From: Cyclobacterium sp. 1_MG-2023
GTDB taxonomy: Bacteria > Bacteroidota > Bacteroidia > Cytophagales > Cyclobacteriaceae
Assembly: GCF_030546805.1 (NCBI RefSeq)
Contig: NZ_JAUOPC010000004.1
Location: forward strand, 462,901-526,900
Length of the DNA stretch: 64,000 nt
Direction of reading: 5' to 3'
A program made the translations under genes and the position numbers. Positions 38,023-46,566 of the stretch are shown here, one piece after another. How positions within the stretch are numbered: position 1 is the first letter of the stretch; each line of letters opens with the position of its first letter. The notes beneath the pieces are model-generated. The model searched no databases, had not been told where the DNA came from, and was given only the letters and a program-made list of their open reading frames with translations.

Positions 38023-39096
38023 ATGTCATCATCAGATAAATTGTCAATTATTTCAAACTTCGATCCCAATGGAGTAGGAACAAATGCGCAGCTATTTGGA
38101 TTGCCATTCTCGATAGAAATGGCTGAGATGGTGATCATTCCTGTGCCTTGGGAGGTTACCGTTTCATATAGAGAAGGCACTGCCAATGGACCTGAAGCTA
38201 TTCTTAAAGCATCTACCCAAGTAGACCTTTTTCAAGAAGATATATTTGATGCATGGAAAATGGGAATTGCCATGCTGCCCATAGACGATCTGCTAAAATC
38301 CCAGAGTGATCAACAACGCAGTCTTGCCAATACCTATATCCAATGGCTTGAGGCCGGGGAGCCTGAAGCTGTAAGGAATCGCTATGAAAAAAGCCCTGAA
38401 GGAATCAATGCAGCATGTGATAAAATGAACGATTGGGTTTACCAGCAATCCAAAAAATACCTGGAGCAAGGGAAAATGATCGGTTTGCTGGGAGGAGATC
38501 ATAGCACCCCTTTGGGTTTAATTCGAGCGATGGCAGAAAAACATTCTTCTTTTGGCATCCTTCAAATTGATGCGCATGCTGATTTGCGCCCCGCTTATGA
38601 GGGTTTTGAATATTCCCATGCATCTATTGCCTATAATTTTATGAAAATTCCGGAAGTGAAACAGCTGGTTCAAGTGGGAATTAGAGACTTTTGTGAGCAG
38701 GAATATGTCTACAGTCAATCTGAAAAAAGGATTACTATGTATACGGACAACCAACTCAAGGAAGCGCTGTTTCAGGGAGTAAACTGGAGTGACCTATGTA
38801 AAAGGATTATTGCGGATTTACCGGAAAAGGTGTACTTGACTATTGATATCGATGGCCTTTCAACTAATTTATGCCCAAATACCGGTACTCCTGTTCCCGG
38901 CGGAATGGATTACCAGCAATTAATGTATCTCATCAAAACCCTGGTCAAGTCAGGAAGAAAGCTCATTGGTTTTGATTTGGTAGAAGTAGCCCCGGGAGAA
39001 AACGGAGACGAATGGGATGCCAATGTTGGTGCCAGAATTTTGTACAGGATGGCAAATTTAGTAGGGCTTTCACAAGGAAAACTTTCCTGGTCCTAG
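38023..39096 (+). CDS. Arginase/agmatinase/formimidoylglutamase family hydrolase
   Basis: This 357-aa protein carries the binuclear manganese motifs of ureohydrolases: GGDHSTP (~residue 158), IDAHADLRPAYEG (~184) and DIDGLSTN (~281), plus LVEVAPGENGDEWDAN near the end. These enzymes hydrolyse C-N bonds in guanidino or formimino compounds to release urea or formamide. The N-terminus is longer than in typical arginases, with an insert at ~85-140, as in formimidoylglutamase-like Bacteroidota proteins. No histidine-utilisation genes lie nearby, so the substrate is not fixed. Confidence 0.88.
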   Translation: MSSSDKLSIISNFDPNGVGTNAQLFGLPFSIEMAEMVIIPVPWEVTVSYREGTANGPEAILKASTQVDLFQEDIFDAWKMGIAMLPIDDLLKSQSDQQRSLANTYIQWLEAGEPEAVRNRYEKSPEGINAACDKMNDWVYQQSKKYLEQGKMIGLLGGDHSTPLGLIRAMAEKHSSFGILQIDAHADLRPAYEGFEYSHASIAYNFMKIPEVKQLVQVGIRDFCEQEYVYSQSEKRITMYTDNQLKEALFQGVNWSDLCKRIIADLPEKVYLTIDIDGLSTNLCPNTGTPVPGGMDYQQLMYLIKTLVKSGRKLIGFDLVEVAPGENGDEWDANVGARILYRMANLVGLSQGKLSWS

Positions 39097-39267
39097 GCGT
39101 ATAAATACGATAAATTAATTTGGATGCATCAGGGGATCTGAAGGTAGATTTTTATACAATTTCTGCCCTTCACAGCGGAACTTCTTTTGCTTGACTAGTC
39201 TTTATTTACCGGCTTATAAAGGAACATTGGTTTCCGAAAAACACAGCCATAGGCAATTGATTTCCTC

Positions 39268-40662
39268 ATGAAGAAGATGCTTTCTATTTATCGTATGATT
39301 TTGCTTGCCATCCGTGGAAGTGAACAGGACTTTACCAAATTGCCCATTAAAACTGGAATATTTCTTTTGGCAATTCCTATGATTCTGGAAATGGTCATGG
39401 AATCTCTTTTTGCGGTGGTAGATATATTTTTTGTGGGCAAGCTTGGGGAACATGCCGTGGCCACAGTGGGCCTCACAGAAGCCGTGTTGACATTGATTTA
39501 TTCCCTAGGTGTAGGGATTAGCATGGCCGGTACAGCTTTGGTTGCAAGGAGATTTGGCGAGAAAAAATTCAAGCAAGCGGGTACCCTGGCTTTTCAATTG
39601 TTGTTGGTAGGTATATTCGTTTCTTTGGCCCTGGGCACTGCAGGATTTCTCTATGCCGGAGAAATTTTGAAGTTGATGGGAGCAGAGGCTGAAGTTTTGA
39701 AAACAGGAACCTCCTATACCCAAGTTATTTTTGCCGGAAACACAGCCGTGATGTTACTGTTTCTTATCAATGGCATTTTCCGCGGTGCTGGGTCAGCACA
39801 TTTGGCAATGCGGGCATTGTGGATTTCCAATGGACTCAATATCCTATTGGACCCTTTGCTTATTTTTGGTTTAGGAACTTTCGAAGGCTTAGGCTTAACA
39901 GGAGCAGCATGGGCCACCACAATCGGAAGAAGTATAGGGGTGCTGTATCAATTGTATCATCTTTTCAATGGTAAGCATCGCTTGGTGATTGGGGCCAGCA
40001 ACCTGATGGTGCGATGGGAAACCTTAAGAAAAATCATTCAAATTTCCCTGGGAGGCATGGGGCAGTTTTTGGTTGACTCTGCAGCGTGGATAGTGCTCAC
40101 CCGTATGGCATCAGAATTTGGCAGTGCGGCTGTGGCAGGATATACCATTGCGTTTAGGATTTTGCTATTCAGCCTGATGCCTGCATGGGGTTTGTCTGCA
40201 GCTGCTGCCACACTTGTGGGACAAAATTTAGGAGCAGGGAAAGCTTTTAGAGCAGAAATAGCTACTTGTCTTACTGCTCGTTACAATTTTATTTTTCTTG
40301 CAACGGTTACCCTGTTTTATTTGTTTTTTGCAGATTATTTGGCCGGGATTTTTTCGCAAGAAGCTGCTGTAAGATCCATTGCAGCTGTGGGCTTGAAAGT
40401 AACAGTACTTGGCTATGTGTTTTATGCGGTGGGCATGGTAATTGTGCAAGCCTTTAATGGGGCAGGAGATACCAGGACCCCTGCCTATATCAATATTGGT
40501 GTGTTTTGGTTATTGGAAATTCCTTTAGCGTATTATTTAGCAATTGTTCTTGATCTTAATACCATGGGTATTTTTATTACCATAGCTTTTTGTCATTCAT
40601 TGCATGCATTGATCGCACTATGGTTTTTTAGAAAAGGATATTGGAAGTTTGTTAAAACTTGA
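39268..40662 (+). CDS. MATE family multidrug/metabolite efflux transporter
   Basis: This 464-aa protein has 12 hydrophobic segments in two related halves. The first half begins with FLLAIPMILEMVMESLFAVVDIFFVGKLG and the second with IQISLGGMGQFLVDSAAWIVLTRMASEFGSAAVAGYTIAFRI, the repeated MatE pattern. A later stretch, VIVQAFNGAGDTRTP, is diagnostic of the DinF/NorM-like subfamily. It exports cationic compounds by sodium or proton antiport. It is transcribed alone. Confidence 0.93.
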   Translation: MKKMLSIYRMILLAIRGSEQDFTKLPIKTGIFLLAIPMILEMVMESLFAVVDIFFVGKLGEHAVATVGLTEAVLTLIYSLGVGISMAGTALVARRFGEKKFKQAGTLAFQLLLVGIFVSLALGTAGFLYAGEILKLMGAEAEVLKTGTSYTQVIFAGNTAVMLLFLINGIFRGAGSAHLAMRALWISNGLNILLDPLLIFGLGTFEGLGLTGAAWATTIGRSIGVLYQLYHLFNGKHRLVIGASNLMVRWETLRKIIQISLGGMGQFLVDSAAWIVLTRMASEFGSAAVAGYTIAFRILLFSLMPAWGLSAAAATLVGQNLGAGKAFRAEIATCLTARYNFIFLATVTLFYLFFADYLAGIFSQEAAVRSIAAVGLKVTVLGYVFYAVGMVIVQAFNGAGDTRTPAYINIGVFWLLEIPLAYYLAIVLDLNTMGIFITIAFCHSLHALIALWFFRKGYWKFVKT

Positions 40663-41139
40663 TACCAATAAATGGAAAAGTGGTAAAGGCAATAAAAAAG
40701 CTACCGGTTATTTGAAGACCGGTAGCCTAGGAAAATAGGTTTTGATAAGGTATAATTTGTCCGTTTGAGCTTCACCTTATTCATTTATCAAATTTATCGA
40801 ATATAATTCTACAGGAGGGTATTCAAATGTATTTATTAGGGGTATGAAATGTAGCCATATGTCTATGAAGCATATGCAATAGCTCATCTATTGTGTGTTG
40901 AAATCGCTTCAAAATCAGTGGCTTCATTGCTTTTTTCAGCTTTATTATAGGGATGTCTTGCAATAACCTCCTTTCTTGCGATTACATTACTCCCTAAAAA
41001 AATAAAGAAAGGCATCAGGAATCTAATTGCATAATATGGGTTTAATAGATAATGATGTTGAGACAAAGAACATAAGATTTCAGTCTATATTCTTTGTCTA
41101 GTAGATGTTGAATTGAATTAAATTATCAACGCTATTCCA
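40663..41139. other. Intergenic interval with one hairpin
   Basis: It contains a stem at 40694-40728 and nothing else recognised. A short frame at 40884-41066 resembles translated intergenic repeat sequence rather than a gene. Confidence 0.6.
40694..40728 (-). terminator. Hairpin GCTACCGG/CCGGTAGC with U-run on the minus strand
   Basis: This 8-bp stem with an 11-nt loop is flanked on the left by AAAAAA, so it would terminate minus-strand RNA from the channel gene (stop at 41140, long 3' UTR). It may also protect the MATE mRNA end. Confidence 0.6.
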
Positions 41140-43095
41140 TTAGTAAACTGTAGTGAGGATAACCAGACTGTCCACTTCTGATAGGTTCAATACTATTTCT
41201 TTTGCAGGGTTCAATAAAAGTTCTTTGCCATTGGCTCTTTCTATGAAAACTCCCAAAGCTGTTTCACCATGTGACTCAGCATGGGCCTCTAATTCAGAAA
41301 AAGAGGCCGTAGAATCGTCGATAGCGTATTCCTCAATTTTACGAAAAATCATTTCCGGACCTCCCACTGTGAAGAGCTCATTGTAAATGCTATAAAGCTC
41401 CCTTTGTATGGCGATACCTGCCAGAAGGTGACTTAAGACCAAGGGGCTAATGATCACTTCACTTTGGAATGGTTTTAAGAGGGATTCGTTGCTTGGATCT
41501 GCCAACTCCAATAAGATGGAGGGGTTTTTTACTGATCTTTCCAAAACTTCTTCCAAGAGTACAAAGCCTACCATTGTTCTTGCATCTGCTTCTTCCTCTT
41601 CCTCCATACGATCGCTACTTAGCATTAATATATGATCAAAAGTTTCAGCTTCAATTCTTTTGATCACAGACTCTCTTACATAGTCTGCCACTATATGATC
41701 AATCTCAATTCTATCCGGAAGCTCACTGACAATACCAAAATCCTTTTTTCTGTCTTGAAGTGGTTTCAAAGAAACAAGTCTAATAAAATAGGTTTCATCT
41801 TCGTAGGTTGTCAATTCTTTGATTAGCGAGGGAACATGTTCATTCCAGCCCAAAATCAATATTCTGATGACACCTGTTTGCTCTTCCACAAGCAATGGTT
41901 TTTTTTCAGAAAAGGGTAAACTGCTTTTCTCCAGCGTTTCCAAATCCGGTTCCAGGTCAGAGAAGTCCTGGGTGATTAATATCAGCTGATCTCCTTCCTC
42001 TATTAGTTGCTTTCTGTCCGGATTTAAATTAGGCAGAAAGCGCCCTTTCTCCTCCCTTACTATTCCCAATACGATGGCTTTGGAAAAAGCCTTTTTGACG
42101 GTACCAAAGGAGTGGTTTACGGTTTCAGGAAATGCCTTTGTGAAAATATTGTTTTTTGTCAATTGGGCTAATAACTCATTGTAAACCTGAGAAAGTCCCG
42201 GGTGGCGAATGTTTTGTGCCATCAATCGACTGATGATCGCATTGCTACCAACAACCTCAAGAGGGCCACTGTATGACCTGTAGGCAGCATTGATTTTATT
42301 GTCATCCTGAATTTCTGCCACCACATAAGGAAGCTTGCTAATGTTAAATTTTCTAGCTTCAGCATTCAGGGAAAGCAAACATTTAATGGTTTCAATGTCC
42401 GGATTGATCAATTCCTTTCGGTCATAGGCCAGACTGGGAATAATGATTACAGAGGCATTCAATGCATCTACTCTCCGCAAATGTTCCCTGTCAATGGCCA
42501 TTCCTGTCCTTAAAATTATTTCATGCGCCCTTCGGCCAATCATGGGGTTGTCCTTGAGTTCCTGCATTTGAAAAGGACTCACCTCCTCAGAAAGAATAAT
42601 CAGTTGTAATTTTTTAATATTTAACTTGTCAAAAAGCCTCTTTAAGCTTGCCGAAGACTGAAAAATTTCTGCTGCAATATGAATGGTCCGATTAGACCAT
42701 CCCAATATGACCAAGTGATTATTGGCTGTCACAGGTGTTAGCCCCTGTTCCAAGTGCCTGATTTTTCTGTTCATCCATGTGGTAATGATCGCAACCAGAG
42801 AGCCTAGAAAAATAACATAGCCGGCAAGGGTTAATAAGGTGGAAATAAAACGCCGCCAATTTCCTTGATCGTCTCCCAAATAACCGGGATCGGTGAGCCT
42901 TAAAAAGGCCCACCAGATGGCTTCACCTAAGGTTTGGCTAGGGCTATTGGTAGGAACGACCAACAAGCCACCAATGATTGAAATCATACCTATCAAAGCA
43001 GCTACGACCAGCAATTGGTACTGGGCACCCTTCACCAACTGCCTTTCAAGGGTAAATAAAATCTTTCGCCGAATTCTAGGTCTTTTTAATCGCAT
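41140..43095 (-). CDS. CASTOR/POLLUX-type ion channel with RCK-like domains
   Basis: This 651-aa protein has two N-terminal membrane segments (about residues 25-48 and 82-108) flanking a pore-like region (AIWWAFLRLTDPGYLGDD). Two regulatory TrkA-N/RCK-type Rossmann domains follow: HLVILGWSNRTIHIAAEI at ~126-143, and IRILILGWNEHVPSLIKEL near 408. TrkA-C-like segments sit between them. This matches the bacterial relatives of plant CASTOR and POLLUX cation channels. It probably conducts potassium or calcium across the inner membrane and senses nucleotide or ion through the RCK ring. Confidence 0.88.
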   Translation of the reverse strand: MRLKRPRIRRKILFTLERQLVKGAQYQLLVVAALIGMISIIGGLLVVPTNSPSQTLGEAIWWAFLRLTDPGYLGDDQGNWRRFISTLLTLAGYVIFLGSLVAIITTWMNRKIRHLEQGLTPVTANNHLVILGWSNRTIHIAAEIFQSSASLKRLFDKLNIKKLQLIILSEEVSPFQMQELKDNPMIGRRAHEIILRTGMAIDREHLRRVDALNASVIIIPSLAYDRKELINPDIETIKCLLSLNAEARKFNISKLPYVVAEIQDDNKINAAYRSYSGPLEVVGSNAIISRLMAQNIRHPGLSQVYNELLAQLTKNNIFTKAFPETVNHSFGTVKKAFSKAIVLGIVREEKGRFLPNLNPDRKQLIEEGDQLILITQDFSDLEPDLETLEKSSLPFSEKKPLLVEEQTGVIRILILGWNEHVPSLIKELTTYEDETYFIRLVSLKPLQDRKKDFGIVSELPDRIEIDHIVADYVRESVIKRIEAETFDHILMLSSDRMEEEEEADARTMVGFVLLEEVLERSVKNPSILLELADPSNESLLKPFQSEVIISPLVLSHLLAGIAIQRELYSIYNELFTVGGPEMIFRKIEEYAIDDSTASFSELEAHAESHGETALGVFIERANGKELLLNPAKEIVLNLSEVDSLVILTTVY

Positions 43096-43400
43096 AAATT
43101 ACTATGAAAGGAATCTTTGTCCGCTTCAATATAGAAATTAAGTTAGAATAAACGATAAAGATTATTGTGGTAAACTGTGGCCTTTAAATTTTTGGTGCCA
43201 ATTCTAATAGTGAAGTAAATCAACTTTAAGAGGGATAACAAATGGTAACCCGGAATATATAGTAGTTGTTCCTCTTCCTGAAAAAACCTTTCCTAAAAGT
43301 AAACCAGAACAAGCTGAGGATATAAGGGAAATCCATAGCCTCTCAGGTCAAAGTCACATTAACCATTCAGAAAAACACCTTAGAAGCCTTGCTTTAGCAC
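43096..43400. other. Intergenic interval, nothing recognised
   Basis: About 305 bp without a plausible gene or structured RNA. Confidence 0.55.
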
Positions 43401-43438
43401 AAAAAAGCCGGAACAGTTTAGACTATTCCGGCTTTTGG
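43401..43438 (-). terminator. Terminator of the TPP-riboswitch operon
   Basis: GCCGGAA and TTCCGGC pair, extended by CAG/CTA partial pairing, with AAAAAA on the left that becomes a U-run in minus-strand RNA. It lies ~95 nt after the Trm112 stop. TTTT on the right makes it usable in both directions. Confidence 0.8.
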
Positions 43439-43531
43439 TTGGTTTCAACTGACCCAAATATCTTCCATCTATATTTGATTTTGGGAAGGAGTATGGGCAC
43501 AATGAATGTATTACTCAACTTGAGGTTATGA

Positions 43532-43816
43532 CTACTCTGCTGCTTGCTCTCCTTCGGTCAATCTGAAATTGCTTACCGTTTTTCCCTCCAGGTGTTTGCT
43601 CCATTTCTCTAGCAATGGTTTTTCTAAAGAAAGCTCTCTGTACTCATCAGGGTTCATTATAGGCAAACCTTTTACAATTGGGTAAATCCTTTTACATTGA
43701 GTGCAATGGAGCCAGCCTTCTAAAACGCGCTTCTCGGTGTCTTCTGTTATCGTTGTAAGCGTTAAATCGGCTTTATCAAATGGACAACATAGTTTATTTA
43801 TAGTGGATAATCTCAT
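43532..43816 (-). CDS. Trm112-like zinc-ribbon protein
   Basis: This 94-aa protein has LSTINKLCCPFDKADL at the N-terminus and GWLHCTQCKRIYPIVKGLPIMNPDEYRE in the middle, the Trm112/YcaR pattern (LxCP...C..C...YPI..GIP.M). The second zinc pair is intact (Cys37 and Cys40), while the first pair is C-C-P-F-D rather than CxxC. Trm112 proteins bind and activate SAM-dependent methyltransferases. Here it is the last gene of an operon whose first gene is a methyltransferase, which suggests they form a complex. Its start overlaps the ThiE-like stop (ATGA). Confidence 0.83.
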   Translation of the reverse strand: MRLSTINKLCCPFDKADLTLTTITEDTEKRVLEGWLHCTQCKRIYPIVKGLPIMNPDEYRELSLEKPLLEKWSKHLEGKTVSNFRLTEGEQAAE

Positions 43817-44466
43817 GATTGATTCTTTTGAATTGAATTAAAATAATTTTGAAGGGCCATCACTGGGTTTTTATTTTGCATCACCCCGGATATGATGGCA
43901 ATTCCCGAATAGGGGAGTGCATGCAACTCATTTAGGTGCTTGGTCTTAATTCCTCCTGCTAAAAATACAGGTAGGGCAGTAATTTCAGCAGCTTTCCTAA
44001 TGGAGTCGAAACTAACCAAGTCACAATGTTGTGTGGTGGATGTAGGGTAGACGGAGCAAAAAGAAACATAATCGAAGCCCAGGCTGTCTGCCTGATGGAT
44101 CAGATTTAGGTCGTTATTTACAGTCAATCCTACCAAATATTTCTTTTGAGCAAATTCAGGGATTCTGGATAGATTTACCGGTATGCTGTCCAAATGAATA
44201 CCATCAGCATGGCTCAGCTTCAGCAAATCCCATCGGTTATTTACCAATATTGGAAAATCATAAGCTGCAGCCATATTGACTACTTTGTTGGTAAATGCCA
44301 CCGCATCCTGCTTTTCTCCAAAATGATCCCAAATTTGAACGGCAATAAGTGGGAAGGTAAATAACTGCTCTAATATGGAAAATAGCTCGTCTTCAGTTTT
44401 GTCTGATGGATCAATCACCAGATAAATCCCTTTTTCTGCTTTCAAGTTTAATTTTTTCATTTCCAT
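43813..44466 (-). CDS. ThiE/TenI-like thiamine phosphate synthase family protein
   Basis: This 217-aa TIM-barrel protein has family landmarks HADGIHLDSIPV (ThiE: ADGVHLGQ), a degenerate GLTVNN in place of GVS, FDYVSFCSVYPTSTTQH (ThiE: DYIGxGPxFPTxTK) and LPVFLAGGIKTKHL. ThiE joins HMP pyrophosphate with thiazole phosphate to give thiamine phosphate. Its position under a TPP riboswitch supports a thiamine role, but the altered motifs leave room for a TenI-like or modified substrate. It overlaps the AIR-synthase-like gene by 10 bp and the Trm112 gene by 4 bp. Confidence 0.83.
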   Translation of the reverse strand: MEMKKLNLKAEKGIYLVIDPSDKTEDELFSILEQLFTFPLIAVQIWDHFGEKQDAVAFTNKVVNMAAAYDFPILVNNRWDLLKLSHADGIHLDSIPVNLSRIPEFAQKKYLVGLTVNNDLNLIHQADSLGFDYVSFCSVYPTSTTQHCDLVSFDSIRKAAEITALPVFLAGGIKTKHLNELHALPYSGIAIISGVMQNKNPVMALQNYFNSIQKNQS

Positions 44467-45509
44467 CCTTTTTTATACGCTTCATAAAATGCATCCCAAT
44501 AAGGATCGACAGATTGATAGGGTAAAGGGGTAAGTTTGTCTTCCTTTTGAAGCAAAATACCTTGCCCTGCATCAGTCAGCCGGCCAATTTCAGCACAAGG
44601 AATATTTTCCGTATCCAACCGGTCAATGATTTCTTGAACTTTATCTTTTTTGCAAGCGATCAACATGGCTCCTGCCCCTATGCAGTGATTTGGATTCAAT
44701 TCGAAAAGTTGACAAACAGCCTTTTGAACTTCGCCGACAGGGATCAATTGTTCTTCTATTACTGCACCACAATTGGCTGCTGTGGCCATTTCGTAAACAG
44801 CTCCCAAAACGCCACCTTCCGTTACATCATGCATGGCCGTGACAGCTTTGTTCTCAGGTTCACCTCTAGCCACCAGCGCATCTTTCAAAGAGCTAGTTTG
44901 GTAAAATGAGGCTGCTGCTTGCAGGCAAATTTCTTTCCCAAGTTTGTTGGAAACGGTTTGGGGAAAGCACATGCCCAGAATAGCAGCAGAGGAAATAGCA
45001 GCGCCCTTGGTTAGCAATAAACTGTCTCCGGCCCGGGCTTTGGTACTGGTTAAAATTTGTTCCAGTGGTGCAATACTTATAAAGGTTCCTCCTCCGGCAA
45101 TGGTGGAATTTTGTCCCTCAACAAAACCGGTATGTCCTCCTGTAATGTTCACTCCCAGCGCAGTGCAATACTCATGAATGTATTGCCAATACACTTTAAA
45201 ATCCTCCTGACTAAAAGTAGCAGGTAAATTCAAAACAAACTGACCAAATTGAGGTGCGAAGCCAGTGGTGGACATGTCATTGGCCATCAGGTGAACCGAT
45301 AGCCAGGCTGATTCTTGTAAACCCAAGCTAGGGATCAAGGAAAGTGGATCACTAGTGAGTGCCATGCCTTGGTCTCCGGCCAAGGCCACCACAGAAACAT
45401 CAATTCCAAAGCCGGGTTTTACCCGAACATTTTCATTGGGTTTTCCACAATGTGAGGTAATAAAATTACCCAACAAATGTTCATCAATCTTCCCTGGTTT
45501 TTGACTCAT
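44457..45509 (-). CDS. AIR-synthase-fold (ThiL/HypE-like) protein
   Basis: This 350-aa protein belongs to the PurM/SelD/HypE/ThiL superfamily. An N-terminal ATP-binding half includes DVSVVALAGDQGMALTSDPLSLIPSLG and ANDMSTTGFAPQFG (ThiL: NLSDIAAMGAxP). Glycine-rich NITGGHTGFVEGQNST follows, and the C-terminal half contains MHDVTEGGVLGAVYEMA and GAGAMLIAC. ThiL phosphorylates thiamine phosphate to TPP. Here the metal-binding Asp pattern is closer to HypE and uncharacterised AIRS-related proteins. Under the TPP riboswitch and beside a ThiE-like gene, a thiamine-phosphate kinase-like role is the leading inference. Its ATG directly follows the methyltransferase TAA. Confidence 0.8.
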   Translation of the reverse strand: MSQKPGKIDEHLLGNFITSHCGKPNENVRVKPGFGIDVSVVALAGDQGMALTSDPLSLIPSLGLQESAWLSVHLMANDMSTTGFAPQFGQFVLNLPATFSQEDFKVYWQYIHEYCTALGVNITGGHTGFVEGQNSTIAGGGTFISIAPLEQILTSTKARAGDSLLLTKGAAISSAAILGMCFPQTVSNKLGKEICLQAAASFYQTSSLKDALVARGEPENKAVTAMHDVTEGGVLGAVYEMATAANCGAVIEEQLIPVGEVQKAVCQLFELNPNHCIGAGAMLIACKKDKVQEIIDRLDTENIPCAEIGRLTDAGQGILLQKEDKLTPLPYQSVDPYWDAFYEAYKKGWK

Positions 45510-46244
45510 TTATTTGACATCATTGAACTGAACATAAAGACCAAAGAAATCCCCGTAGGGCATGTTCCATTGCTGGACAGGAAACCACTTAGGCAAGCCG
45601 GTGCAAGACCAGGTGATGGTGTAGTCTCGCCCTTCCAATGCTTCTTCGATGATTTTGATAAGATGTTTTGGGGTGTAAAATGTAGCTGTAACATAAAAAG
45701 GATTCTTACCGAATGCTTGCTGAACCCTACGTCGGAGAACTTTGGGAGAGTTTTTGTTCATCATCCCCATGGCTATACCGTATTTTCCAACCCTTGCTGC
45801 TTCACGGATTACCTTGACCGGATCTTTGTAGTATTCGAAAGTGGTAATAAAGGCCAAGGAATCAAAAGTATGGTCTTTGAAAGGCATATGGTGTGAATCT
45901 GCCATCACCAAGTCGCCGTCAAACAAATGAATGGCTTGTGATAACATCAAAGGGGAGATGTCTCCTCCGGTGGACTCAATGCCTATTTCTTTCCACCATC
46001 TTGTAAACCTTGTGGTGCCACAGCCAAATTCCAATAGGGTTTTTACCCTTTTGTCTTTGGTAACCAGCTGTTCCATTACTTTTTTCTGCCAAACTTCGGC
46101 TCTTTTATACCTGCCCTCATACCAAAGTTCATAAGTATCGGTATGGTCTCTGTTGAAGAACCACTCAGGTCTATTTTGCCAGTTTCTTTGTTGCTGTGGG
46201 ATCAGCCCCATTTTTTGTTTTTCTATTTCCATTTTGTCATTCAT
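45510..46244 (-). CDS. Class I SAM-dependent methyltransferase, first gene of the TPP-riboswitch operon
   Basis: Starting at the ATG at 46244 the protein has 244 residues. Motif I is LLEFGCGTTRFTRWW near residue 70, motif II has GGDISPLML, and motif IV is FDSLAFITTFEYYKDP. The C-terminus is rich in Trp/Phe and Tyr (WFPVQQWNMPYGDFFG). An ATG five codons upstream (46259) lies inside the terminator hairpin of the riboswitch and would read into the U-run, so 46244 is preferred. The substrate is unknown. The Trm112-like protein at the operon's end is the expected type of activating partner. A thiamine precursor or derivative is possible but not shown. Confidence 0.85.
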   Translation of the reverse strand: MNDKMEIEKQKMGLIPQQQRNWQNRPEWFFNRDHTDTYELWYEGRYKRAEVWQKKVMEQLVTKDKRVKTLLEFGCGTTRFTRWWKEIGIESTGGDISPLMLSQAIHLFDGDLVMADSHHMPFKDHTFDSLAFITTFEYYKDPVKVIREAARVGKYGIAMGMMNKNSPKVLRRRVQQAFGKNPFYVTATFYTPKHLIKIIEEALEGRDYTITWSCTGLPKWFPVQQWNMPYGDFFGLYVQFNDVK

Positions 46245-46246
46245 TT

Positions 46247-46285
46247 TAAAAAAAAACATTCGACCGGATAAAACCAGTGGAATGT
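46247..46285 (-). terminator. Riboswitch-controlled intrinsic terminator
   Basis: On the minus strand ACATTC-C-ACTGG-(TTTTAT)-CCGGT-C-GAATGT forms an 11-bp stem with one C/C mismatch, immediately followed by nine U. It lies between the TPP aptamer and the first start codon, the usual place for a transcription-termination expression platform. Confidence 0.8.
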
Positions 46286-46312
46286 AGCTTCAAATCACAA
46301 AAGGAAATCTGG

Positions 46313-46393
46313 CTTGCATCCCTACGTTGGCATTATCCAAATCAGGTTTCGGGTATTATCTCAGCCAGATTAAAATCCAGCACCCCGTGCATA
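46313..46393 (-). promoter_or_regulatory. TPP riboswitch (THI element)
   Basis: Read on the minus strand the segment contains every conserved block of the TPP aptamer in order: CACGGGGTGC, GGCTGAGATAATACCCG, ACCTGAT, GGATAATGCCAACGTAGGGA and the closing TGCA. TPP binding is expected to favour the terminator downstream and shut off the four-gene operon. Confidence 0.95.
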
Positions 46394-46404
46394 CAATATG
46401 GTCA

Positions 46405-46435
46405 CAAAGATATTGAATAACCTATGTAAAGCAAG
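46405..46435 (-). promoter_or_regulatory. Bacteroidota-type promoter of the TPP-riboswitch operon
   Basis: On the minus strand CTTG (46435-46432), 19 bp, then TATCTTTG (46412-46405) match the -33/-7 consensus except for the first base. The predicted start near 46399 lies just before the aptamer. Confidence 0.75.
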
Positions 46436-46566
46436 AAGTCTTTACTAAGCCTTCATTCATGGAAAGACAGAATTTGAAATTAATAAAGGGTAAATCATGT
46501 GTGTTTTTAATATTTTCGATAAATTAGGTAGTTGTTTAAGGATTTTTAAAATATAAGATTAGATAC

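Noticed and set aside
40884..41066. 60-codon minus-strand frame after MATE
   Set aside because: It resembles translated intergenic repeat sequence and has no start signal or neighbours to support it.
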